From contig JAZBRS010000077.1 in NCBI GenBank assembly GCA_037176725.1, forward strand, positions 5,270,001 to 5,334,000: 64,000 bases of DNA. Direction: 5' to 3'. Numbering within the stretch: position 1 is the first letter of the stretch; every line of letters starts with the position of its first letter. The notes beneath the pieces were generated by a model. It did no database searches. It saw only the letters and a list, made by a program, of their open reading frames with translations, and was not told the origin of the DNA. This stretch comes from Posidonia oceanica. Taxonomy: Eukaryota; Streptophyta; Magnoliopsida; Alismatales; Posidoniaceae. Below, one piece after another: positions 12,183 to 22,889 of this stretch. Both the position numbers and the translations under genes were made by a program.

Positions 12183-12744
12183 GCCAGTATCAATAGATTT
12201 TTGAAACGAGGAAATACTGGCGATCAATAGTGTCATGCCACTTGTCAGAGAATGGACTCTCCATTTTGATGGAGCACTTAACTCGCAGGGCGTCGGGATA
12301 GGGGCAACACTCCTCACTCTAGAGGGTGTTGTTCTCCCTGCCGTGGCCCAACTACTCTTCTCAGCAAGTAATAATATTGTAGAATATGAGGCACTCATCC
12401 TAGGGCTACGAATGGCTCTCGATCTAGGGGCAAGAAGACTAAAAGTAATTCGGGACTCACAACTCGTCATCTGACAAGTCCTCAAGAAATACAAGACCCT
12501 TTCACCAAAGCTGCAGGAATACCGCAATCTAGCTAGAGCTTTATTGAAGAAGTTTGACAGAGTAGTATATGTGCATACGCTCAGAAGCAACAACATCCTG
12601 GCCGATTCACTAGCCTCATTGGCGTCCTTATTCCCCTTCAGTTCAGAGACAGACGAGCAATCCATCACGGTGTGGAAAATCAGCGCACCAATAGTGGAGT
12701 CCACCGTAGAATGGGTACAAGAATTCAGAGAGGAACCAAACTAG
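12183..12744 (+). pseudogene. A archaeal-type RNase H (second RNase H)
   Basis: In the integrase frame: WTLHFDGALNSQGVGIGA with the first catalytic Asp (about 12253-12306), ASNNIVEYEALI with the catalytic Glu (about 12367), IRDSQLVI with Asp (about 12450), then NNILADSLASLAS (about 12591). Stops at 12472-12474 and 12742-12744 interrupt it. A duplicate RNase H between the first RNase H and integrase is diagnostic of the Tat lineage. Its acquisition is generally viewed as functional replacement of the older domain. Confidence 0.88.
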
Positions 12745-12750
12745 GAAAAC

Positions 12751-14059
12751 ATGATGCACGCAGACGTCTATTATCAAGGAGCTACAGAGATAAACAATGA
12801 TGGGAATCCTTGGTACTATGACATATGGAACTATGTACAAGATGGCACCTTCCCGACCTATGCAACTCCCAGGGACAGAGAGGCACTGAGGAGGATGGCT
12901 ACAAGGTACTACATCAGAGCCAACACACTCTTCCGGAGGACACCCTTAGGGATTGAACTTCGATGTACAGACACTTCAGAATCAGCTGAAATCCTCAAGG
13001 AAACACATGAGGGAGTCTATGGGGGCCACATCAACTCCCAGTTCATTGCCAAAGTGATTATTAGAAGGGGGTATTACTGGCCTACCACGGAAGTTGACTG
13101 TGCAAGCAAAGTCAAGCAGTGCAAGAGCTGCCAACTACATGCCAACAAGATTCATGCTCCAGCTTCAACACTTCACGCTTTGTCAATGCCATGGCCCTTC
13201 TCTATGTGGGCCTTCGATGTGGTAGGATTCATTCATCAAGGGGAGGGCAACACCTTTATCCTCATAGCAACAGTGTACTTCACCAAGTGGGTCGAAGCAG
13301 AAGCGTTCGTGAATATCAAGGCCACAACCCTGTGCAACTTTGTACAACGCAATATCATCGTGAGGTTCGGGATGCCTAAAGCTTTAGTAGCAGACAACAG
13401 GCCAATCTTCATCTCGGAGGAGTTCAAGCGGTTATGCCAAAAATTCAGTATCACCCTACACCACTCCTCCCCATATTACCTACAAGGGAATGGGCAGGTA
13501 GAAGCTACTAATAAAATCTTAATAAAAATTATCAAGAAAACGGTAGAAGACGCTAAGGGATCAGATTGGTCAGATAAGCTCGCAAGTGCATTATGGGCAT
13601 ACCGCACCACTGTAAGGACGGCAACGGATCAAACACCTTATGCCTTAGCCTTTGGAATGGAGGCGGTAGTCCCATATGAGATCTTGATCCCTTCATTAAG
13701 TGTTCAAATTGATAGAGGAATGTCCGCCGAAGAAAAGAGGTAGGCCTTAGAAACGGCTGGCAGCTACCGAGCATACGCGTGTCTACCAACAAAGGTTAAC
13801 TAAGGCTTATCAAAAGAAAGTAATTGATGGCAAATTTAAAATTGGTGATCTAGTGCTCAAAGAGGTGTTGCCTTACAATAAGCCCCACCCTAAGGGAAAG
13901 TTAAAGCCAAATTGGGAAGAGCCCTACATAGTGATTACTGCATATCCGGGGAATGCTTATCGGTTGTCCCAGAATGGGATAGATCTTCTTGACTGCTGGA
14001 ATGCAATGCATCTAAAAACTACCCTTGACCAGTATGCTTGTATCAATAAAAAGACCTAG
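12751..14059 (+). pseudogene. A integrase
   Basis: Long open frame 12751-13743. The HHCC zinc finger is visible (HEGVYGGH about 13006; CKSCQLH about 13120). The core keeps Asp in FDVVGF (about 13215), Asp in VADNRP (about 13390) and Glu in GQVEATN (about 13500), so all three DDE residues survive. A stop at 13741 and a frameshift then lead into the C-terminal domain (13800-14059) with KLKPNWEEPYIV and AMHLKTTLDQY, ending at the stop near 14057. This is the best-preserved protein of A. The last 106 codons lie in another frame. Confidence 0.92.
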
Positions 14060-15330
14060 GGCCTAACATCAAGCTGGAAAAGGGAAGAGATTCCCAAAGT
14101 CAATAGGAAGAGGAACACCTAGGGGGACCCATGCCTTGACCTATCTCCACATACACACTGCACGGGGAGGTAAGGGAAAGGTAGGCTCGGAGTAGAGGCT
14201 TATGGTACAAACCACTTGCCAAATAACTTAGAAAGTGCCCAAAAAAGACGGTAGCAAAAACTGCCCAAATAAGAGACGAAAGAAGGCAGCAAAGAAGCTA
14301 CCTAAGTGAGGAAAGAAAGGGAAAAGAGACAGCAGAACTATTCAATTAAAAGAGGCCAGCAAAGAGATGTCCAATGAGCGGAAAAGAAGATAGCAAAAGC
14401 TGTCTATATATCCAAAGCATGAATCCTAGAAAGGCGCATTAAGGACCAAAACAGGCAAGCAGAATTCAAGACCTGAGCCAAAATCGAGAGCTTACTATAT
14501 CTCAAGCCTCCCCCATCCTATTCCACAGACAGGCAAGGAGTAAGCAACCTTGGGTAGTCAAGGACTGAAAAGGCTAAGGGACTAGCAACCCGATAAAGAC
14601 TGATGCATGGACCAAAGTCTCTAAAAATGTGCAGGCATGACACAAGGGACATGCCTACGAATATGCGACCCACTCATATGGTTAAAACAGACCCTTAAGG
14701 CTAATGCTTGGAGTAGGTACTCATCTTTCCCCATTAGAGAAATTAAAAATCCAAAAAAAATTAGAAAACCAAAACACAAAAAATCAGAAAACCCAAAACA
14801 CAAAAAAATCAGAAAACTCAAAATCCAAAAAATTCAAAAAACCCAAAAGATAAAAAAAAAAATCAGAAAACCCAAAAATACCAAAAAAATCATAAAGCTA
14901 AAAAATACCAAAAATTATTATAAAACTAAAGAAAACCAACTAAAGAGAAGAGCCATCCACCATACATACAAGTGAAAACTTAGTAAATAGGAAAACTGGA
15001 ATTAATTTGGCCGATGATGCAACAATCGACTCACTCAGATTCGGAGTTAACGTCCTACTCAAGCGTGCCTCACGGCTTGAGTGTGTTTCCTCAACAAAGA
15101 CATTGCTTATGCAACAATCTTTAGAGCATCCACAGATGACTTACAATCGACGTCCAATGGGCTCTGATTCTCCATCTGCCAGAAATTAATTTCCTCCATC
15201 CATCTTTAAATAACATCCATTTAAAAGACTATCATTTTCAATATCTTTCTTTAAAATAACTTAGCCAATTCTTTTGTCAAGAAAGGTATGACTTGTGATT
15301 ACTAACAAAAAGGCAAGAGTGTGCAGTTAA
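14060..15330 (+). repeat. A 3' non-coding block with short repeats
   Basis: Conserved in C (36000-37560) and D. It contains a degenerate repeat built on GGCAGCAAAGAAGCTGTCC (about 14226-14400) and an A-rich array with units like AAAATCAGAAAACCCAAAA (14749-14935). A conserved stretch (15000-15190) follows, and homology to C ends near 15330, where the antisense gene block starts. Confidence 0.75.
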
Positions 15331-15500
15331 ACAAAGGAAACATTTCATATCATCATATAAATGTTTTCACTTTACATTGACATATTCTGCTAGAAACAAA
15401 AAGAAAAAGAACAAGCTCAGTGGCCTGACTCGCCACTATCCTCACGTCCACCATCTGGAGGCCTCGGCTTAGGTTGCGCAACCAAAGATGCTGCCTGAGT

Positions 15501-18236
15501 CTAGCTCCTCTCCCGAGATCCCCTCAGTACAGAACGAAGTAGTCCAAGATGAGGGGAGGACCGTGCTCTCGCAATCTGCTTAGTCGACAGGACTCTAGAG
15601 TGCCCTGACACTGTCGGGGCTACAGCAACCAGACCTGGAATGTCAGCGTCAGGAAGAACTGCCGCAACTACCGCCTGAGCCTGCGCCAACTGTGCCTCCA
15701 ACTCCTGTATCCACTGGCTGTGACCAATGCTCAACTGCAGTAAAAAGACAACAGTCCCAGAGTTAGAGTAGTTAAGCAAGAAGGCTAGCAATAATCAAAT
15801 GTGCTCAAGTAGAAAAGGAGTTACCCTTCTTGTGGAGTCTGCCTCAAACTCCACCACAGCCACACGAGTCTCCAGCTCCCTGAACCGATCGTCATGCTCC
15901 TGTTCCACCTGACTCAGATGCTCCTGCAACTCATCAGTGTGCCCCAAAGCATTGTCAAGTTGGCTCTGCATGGGTCCAGTAGCTGGAGGTGTGTGGATCA
16001 TGTCCATCATCGCCTGAATCTGCATAGTGAAATCATGTAAGCCACAAGACATATATCTAAAGTGAGGGAAGAGCGGGTATACCTTTGTATCACGGGCCTG
16101 GACCTCCTCAGCGAGCATGCCCCCGAAACGAGAGGCAGCCGGCTCCGTAACAGCAGTGGGAGGAGGCTCTGCACTAGTTGAGGCACCCTCGGCCTACACC
16201 AAAATAGATAATATCAGTTAATAGCAATAGCAGGGGCAAACAAGTAAGAGAAAGGGGCAAGGCTCACTCATGCTTGAAACTCATGCAGACGGGACAACAG
16301 CTCGTCTCTCTCCTGTACCAACTCCTTGATCCTCGAAGCATGCTGCTGCTGCTGAGTCCTAACTGCCTCCGTCATACCCTCAGAGGCAGCCATCTGTGCA
16401 ACAAGGAAAGACATGTAAGTAAAGAGGCAATAAAAAGAAAAGCTCAAAAGAAATTACTTACCAACTCCTAAATACGACCGTGGGCATCTGCCGACTCCCA
16501 CTACAGTGCATTGATGCTACTACTCGCATGAAAACCAACGTCCATCGGCACGTTGGATTGACCATAAAAGAAAGAGTGGTGGAAGACCATCAGTTGGGAA
16601 AAAGTAGCATCAAACCAAGTCATCCATGCCACCTCAGTCTCCACTTAGCTGTCAGAAGGAGGAGCAGTGCCGCCAGAGTGCCAATCCTTGAGTTGAGCAG
16701 CAGACAGTTGAGGAGTGTCAGGCTGATCCCCTTTGGACGACCCAAGGGAACGAGCTGCAGGACCAAGCCTCAGGATGACCTGTCAGAGGCCAAACTATCT
16801 CAAAACACGGCCCACCTGACTAAAGCGGTACAGGAAGAGGCTAGAGAGCCAGCACTCTCGAAGAAACAGGTGGGAACCACGTGCAACGGGCTCCTCAGCA
16901 ACATGCTCACCATTGGCATAAGGTCTCTAGACAACCTACAACACAACTTAGTTAGAATACAAGCAAAAAAACTGTACAGTAAAGAAAAGACTAAGTAGAA
17001 GGGCTTACCCAATCCTTGGGGACGACCTCCAGTAGAAAGTGGCCCAAGTGCCTAACAAGACGGAGCCTCTCCAGAGCCAACTGCACATCACTCCACCATC
17101 AAGCCTGAGGGAACTCAACGGGGCCATCCCCAGGAACACTAGGCCTCAAGTACAAAAAGCGCTAAAAAATCCAAGTTTGTTGCATAAAGAAGCAATTTCA
17201 AGTTAGAAACAGGCAAATAAATAGATAAGATAGATTGTAAAATAAGCACAAACCTGGAAAAGGGGAAAACAGCCAGAGAGGGAGCGGGCCTATCCCTTGG
17301 AAAATGCCTAAAAGCAGGAAATCAAGTAGGCTAGCACAGCCGAGCCCCAAGAGTATAAACAGATCCTCTCTACATCCAAAAGAAGAGGAGCAAAGCTGGC
17401 GTGCAACATCTAGGAGGAGGTGCCGAAGAACAACCGGTGAAACAAAATAGAGAGGAAGACGCATAGCTGCTAGTCAGCTACGCCTGAAGCCGCCACATCA
17501 ACAAGCAAGAGGTCGTCAAGACGCTCCTTCAGCCATCTGATGTTGACGTGGGTATGATAACGATCGGAGCGCGGCGGTCGCACACCGTAGCAAGCTTCCA
17601 GCTCGTCGTCATAGCAAGGCTGCCACACTGCTACCACTAGCTCACCGTCTATCCTCAGGCCTACCAGCCTAACCACATCCTCCAAGGTGATCGTCATCTC
17701 ACCCACACGGAGAATGAAGCTACCGGAAGGACTGTGGAACCGCTCGGCAAAGGAGACCAGAAGCCTGAGGTGGATCTCAAATGGCACAATCTCCAAGAAA
17801 TGACCAAAGCCCATCCTCACCAACCTCTCTTGCTGGAACTCTAGAAGACGGATGTACGTCTCATGGAGATGCTCCCAACTAGAGCGAGCTCGGCTGGGCA
17901 ATGGCATCTAACACAAACAAACAAAAGAATAACATTAATAACTCCCTAAAGAAGAAAAATAAACAAATAACTCAATAAGAAACTAAAACACATAAAATTA
18001 ACCTCACCTGGCCTAGCTCTGCAAGCTTAGCTGCCGTCCGAGCTCTCTTGAGAGGAGGATAACAAGGGACCTCGCCCAAACCAAGGTTGTCACCATCACT
18101 ACCACTTGTCTCTATCCTAGCAGGAGACGGTGCACGTGGGCACCTCGCCTGAAGCTTGTGACGACAAGAGGAGCTCGCCCCTGCAGTGGAATGACCTACC
18201 TCGTCCCTCCTAGTCTCAACCTCCTCATCAGAAACC
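15501..18236 (-). pseudogene. Antisense gene 1 in A: spliced plant-mobile-domain (PMD) gene, eight visible exons
   Basis: Runs opposite to A's own genes. GT-AG introns delimit exons at 18236-18008, 17907-17254, 17161-17009, 16935-16462, 16393-about 16270, 16193-16083, 16019-15825 and 15734-15501; the junctions I could place are all phase 0. Exon 2 has the PMD signature GEMTITLEDVVRLVGL (residues 69-84 from 17907) and, after a frameshift near 17480, YSWGSAVLAYL, another PMD hallmark. Later exons encode coiled-coil-like segments (ELVQERDELLSRLHEF; QWIQELEAQLAQAQAVV), and the stop is at 15501. In-frame stops occur in exons 2 to 4, so it is a pseudogene. The first coding exon is probably upstream, beyond a long AT-rich intron. 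PMD proteins (MAIN/MAIL1 relatives) act in the nucleus on expression and transposon silencing; transposon-borne versions are known. Confidence 0.78.
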
Positions 18237-20442
18237 CTAGAACAGCAGTACAAGTAGAGTTTGGTCATTCCATGCCAAGTTAAAAATACAATCACAAAAC
18301 ACATAAACATTAATCACTGCAAACATTAATCAAAACTCTTTGATCAAACATTAATCATTTCAAACACTAATTAATCACTTCAAACATTAATCAAAACTCT
18401 TTAATCAAGACATTCATCACTTCAAACATTAATTAAAACTCTTTAATCAAACATTAAACATTAATCACTTCAAACGCTTAATCAAACATTAATCATTAAT
18501 CACTTCAAACATTTAAAAATTCTGTTAATTAAACATATAAGCCCCTTATCTAAAAATTACACATAAACCATCTAAAACACAACATTAAAAGATTGCCTCA
18601 AATATTTAAACTCTTTATTAAATTAGCAAAGCACATAAACCATTTAAGAAACACAAATCACCACAGGTTTAATTAACATGTGACATTTAATTAACAAAAC
18701 ACACAAGTAAGCCTTAATACAATATTAAAATTAACCTTCACAACACTAAGAATAATGTCATCCTATGGGTCTTAAACACAATGGTAAATGTTTAAACACA
18801 TTCAGGAAAAATTGTCCCACCAACCCACAAAGATGGGAAAATACCACACTAAGTTTTAATAAACATAACCACATTACAAAACTAAGAAAATTCTTTTTCC
18901 ACCAATTCACCACAAAATTTGACTACTTTATTTCACACTTTCAAATAGTCCAATTCATTAACCCACATTAATAAATAAACCCAGAAAAATCCATCAACTC
19001 ACTAATTCAATTCCTTTTAAAATCAAAGAGGAACCTACCCTAACAATTCAAGTTTTCTTTCAAAAACAAGCTTTCCTAAACTTACAAATTAATTTTCCTT
19101 CATTAAACAAATCAATTCTCCTTTTTAACAGTGGAAAATTCTGTTCTCCAAAAATTCACATCAACTTAAAAATTCGACAATAAAACTTTATCTTACAAAA
19201 TCATTTACTTATGCATTATTTAACCCACAAAATTATTAGCAAAAATAATTCCCAAAATAATTCACAAAATAAATAACAACCCCTCAACTTATAAAAATCA
19301 ATCCATTGCCCCATTCAAGATAATTCCACACATTTCACTGTTAATAAATAAAATCCCCTAATTTCTAAATTCACAGGAAAAAATTAGACATGATCCCCCC
19401 ACAAATTTCCACAATAAATTTTCATTCACTGCAAAGAAAATTCAATATACAATTCCACAAAAATTCACTTCATTCATTCATCAACAGAAATTTCCACTAC
19501 AAGAATTTACTTTCATCTTCATTTCATATCATTCACAAAAATTTCAGAAATTTTCAACATTCCATTCACAGTTCTTTCCTCATAAATTCATACAAAACCA
19601 AAAAAAATCATTCCCAAAAGCAAACATTTTTCCCACTGACTGTCATGGCCGTCCGCCCTCTCCGGCCGTCCACTGCCACCCAATATCGCCGGCCACACCA
19701 CATAGAAGCAAGGAAGCATGGAGGAGAGGAGGAGAATACCTCCTTCGCTGGCGAGCATTGCTGTCCGAACCACCACCACTCGCACCACCTTCACTGCCGC
19801 TACTTGCCATCATGGGATGTGGAGGAAAACAAGTCGCACCGCCGCCGCACCACTGGAGTCGAGCAGCACCGCTGGAGACCACTGCACCAACGAATCGCCG
19901 GAGAGGATAGTGGGAAAACACTGAGTGGAAGGAAGGAAGAGAGGTGTGAGGCCAAAAAGGGGGGGGGCAATGGTTCGGTTTGTTACTGGACTTGCTCCCT
20001 GGTCGCCAAATCTGGCGGCGACATTTTTAGGCACCGCATAATACGGCAGCTTACCCTTTGGCTTCCTCAGGACGCCAACTTTCCTACCTCAGTTTGAACC
20101 GCCCTAGTGGAGGCCATGTTAGCACCTACTGCCGTGAATAGTGGAGACAACCCAAAAAAAAAAAAAAATACTTAAAAATTTAGCACACCTTTCCCACCTC
20201 ATTCGAACCGCCACAGATCTGGGCACCTTTGAGGGCGGCAGCTAGAACAGACAGCCCCTTTTTTCTCTCTTTCTTTCTTGTTACTTATTTGAAACAAAAT
20301 TTCCATCATTTATTCAGACACTAATAACCCACCAACACAATAGTAAACACACCCAATTTAACCAAACTTAAAATGAAAAATATAGATATCATTATTAACT
20401 CATGTCCAAAACATAACATAACCATCACACTCTAAAATAAAC
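18237..20442 (-). other. Long AT-rich intron or 5' region of antisense gene 1
   Basis: 18310-18525 is a degenerate tandem repeat of words like ATTAATCACTTCAAAC. AT-rich DNA continues to 19640, then an abrupt GC-rich island (19640-20100) that could hold the first exon or promoter. On the plus strand two related words, CTCAGTTTGAACCGCC (20089) and CTCATTCGAACCGCC (20198), flank a poly-A run. No coding frame here is convincing. Confidence 0.45.
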
Positions 20443-21817
20443 TCAACTATACATTGCCATGCTCGTATAGTTGAGGCCGAGCATCTTTAGGAACTCCAGT
20501 CTGTCATCAACATACTTCTGGAGAGTAGGACGAAGCCGTGCATACTACTTCAAGTACCTGGACTCCTGTGATTCCCGAGAAGTCTTAGAAAGCCAAGGTG
20601 CACTCAGAGACACCCTCCAGCCAATATGAACCCAACGGGCTATATACTCCAGAACCATCCTCTCATCGTGATCGTCATCCTCCTTGTGAGCACGGATCAG
20701 AGGAGTCAACACTACATTAGCCTGAATAGTAAGCTCCTGATTCAGCAGGCATGGGCAACGGTGGATGGCATACAGCACAAAAGATGTGGCCCCCACCAAG
20801 ACAAGCTCAAGATGGCTATGGGTCGTGCTCACCACTCGTGCCATATGAGCTCCAGGCAGCTTTGGCACAAAGTCAAAGTCCTGCAATGACAAGCGGCCAA
20901 GGCGAAAAATGCAGTCATAAAAGCTCAAGCTAGTGAAATCTGCATAGCTGCAGCAATGGGACAAAAACCACCTATGCAACAACAATGGAGAACAAAAAAA
21001 CTTCCCTAAACAAGAAGCACTAGCAAGCCCCTCCATGGTATGTGCCAACACAGCAGGAGCCAAATATAAGTCTGGTCGAACAGCTACTAGCATCAAGAGA
21101 TCCACATGATGAAGATCTAGTGTGAAATTTTCATCAGCAAACAGTGCAAGCCCACCAACAGTTATGAACAGACAAGTCTTCAGTTCAGTCTCAGCAAGCT
21201 GCTGGGTACTATGGATCTCCCACAAGCCTCAATGGAAGATCCTCCCCGAGTGCATTAAAGCTTTACTAGCTTCCTGATCTTTTGCTAAGTACCAACCTAT
21301 CTTCTTGGAGCCCACAGTCTCAACAGAGATGGCAAAGCGATCGTCTGCTAGTTCGGTAGATTCCGCTGTTAACCCGAGCAAAGAAGATACCTCCTTACAT
21401 GAAATCAAAGTTTCCCCATAGGGAAGGTGGAAAGTGTTGGAGGAACTATTCCAGAAAGCCATCAGGGCATGCAACAATGGCCAAGGCAAAGGAGTACGGA
21501 TCAAATCAAGGAGCTTGTCAAAGCCACTAGATCCGAAAAGATGCCTATTATCCTCTGCCCAGTTAATCAAACTAGACACCCAAGTCAGAGTATACCGGAA
21601 CGAATTATGGAAATTCAGACATCTGGTAAGGTTTACTACAGCCTATAACAAGCAAGCACTCAGAAACAAAGCCACAAGCAAAGCATACAAGGACAAAGAA
21701 GAGAAGGAGAGAGCATACTTGATCATCACGAATGGCTTGCATCAAGTGGTTGGGGATATCAACCACCCTCTCCACGGTGAAGGTTGAAGAAGAGAAAGAA
21801 GGAAGCTTCATGGTCAA
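20443..21817 (-). pseudogene. Antisense gene 2 in A: PMD-like protein, two exons
   Basis: Exon 1 (21817-21719) starts MTMKLPSFSSST; a 76-bp GT-AG intron (21718-21643) in phase 0 joins it to exon 2 (21642-20443). About 432 codons, with in-frame stops only at 21231-21229 and 20547-20545 and no frameshift, so it is much better kept than gag or pol. The N-terminal part matches the PMD pattern: LINWAEDNRHLFGSSGF, then FHLPYGETLISCKEVSSLLG (about 21450-21390). The rest is predicted globular, with a hydrophobic stretch near 21180. Inverted GTCGCC/GGCGAC words lie just upstream (21941-21990). Antisense extra genes in the 3' part of Tat elements have been reported; the function is unknown. Confidence 0.75.
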
Positions 21818-22875
21818 AGGGAGAGGATTAATTCTGCAGAATGTCCTCTGGAAGACAACTATGGCCTCCTTTTATCCCCTCCTATCGAGAAAAATGGAGG
21901 ATAAAGCAGATTTTGAGACAAAATAGCCAGAAGATTGCGCGTCGCCCCCACACCTGGCGACTATCCCAGGCGCCCAATGAAGCGACGACTGGAACATTAA
22001 GACAGACCATCCTTTGCACACTCTTGTGAAGGATGATTCTTCCAAACTACGAACTGAAAAGCAAAGATGAGGAACGAGTCCCTACCTTAAAGCTCACACC
22101 GTGTCCACTGACACAACTACTGCGACTAAAAGACGAAACATCGATTTGGCAGGTGAAGGGTTCACTCCCTCACCCGATTCCTTATGCATGGAACCTTTTT
22201 ACTTGCCAAGTCAAGTTGTGGGACGACGGTCCTTTCCTGAGAGTACCGGTCACACTCAAGGATGGAAAACACTTGACCACAACAAATTGCATTTCATTCA
22301 TTTTGCATATGTCCATATGGTTTGGGACCAACCGCACCCCACCGGCTAACCTAGCATATGGACCATTCATTGCATCGCATGTTGACCTTGCATTATCATT
22401 GTTTGTTTGAATCATGCATCCATGCATTTTCTCATATCATTGGAAGTGGAGCACAAACAGAGCAAAATGTCCTTCAAGAGTGTTAGAAACCCTTAGGACA
22501 TGTGATTCTCCTAGAGCCAATCTAGTTCCTACCTATCCTTTTATCAATTCCAATCTGAGTGAAGTCTCAAACGAGATGCCAAACTTCCTTCGATCGTGTC
22601 GAGATAAAACCCCACGATTTCCTCCTTAGTTGCTGCCCCGTTGGAGCACCCTTACATGGTTGACTTGGTCTTGACATCAGCTACAACACATAGTTCCGAG
22701 ACCGACTTGACCCCTCCATGCCTAAGTCTCCAATATGATGGCAGTTTAAACCTCCTTTTATCTTTCCTTTGGCTACCTTGATGGCAAATTGTTTGAGACA
22801 CAGCTCCCCTTTTCAGGAAATGCTCAATAGGACATCGTTCTTACCTTGGAATCGATCTTGTTCCAAGATCAACTC
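21818..22875 (+). other. A 3' region between antisense genes and polypurine tract
   Basis: From about 22110 on it aligns with C (37640-38432) and, inverted, with D (43480-44270). Conserved but non-coding. The first part holds the words GTCGCC (21941), GGCGACTAT (21956) and AGCGACGACT (21981). Confidence 0.65.
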
Positions 22876-22889
22876 CAAGGAGGAGCATG
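22876..22889 (+). promoter_or_regulatory. A polypurine tract
   Basis: AAGGAGGAGCATG directly precedes the 3' LTR; it matches the tracts of C and D. It would prime plus-strand DNA synthesis. Confidence 0.75.

Noticed and set aside
14637..14975. Lys/Asn-rich plus-strand open frame of 112 codons
   Set aside because: It is the A-rich repeat read as codons; the same repeat in C and D gives unrelated frames.
19390..20097. 235-codon plus-strand open frame
   Set aside because: Changes composition abruptly from Asn/Phe-rich to Arg/His-rich at the AT/GC boundary, has no similarity to any family I know and lies in the presumed 5' region of antisense gene 1.
15501..21817. Antisense PMD genes as ordinary host genes invaded by A
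   Set aside because: They lie between A's integrase and its polypurine tract, flanked by A's own 3' sequences that C and D also have, so they belong to the element.
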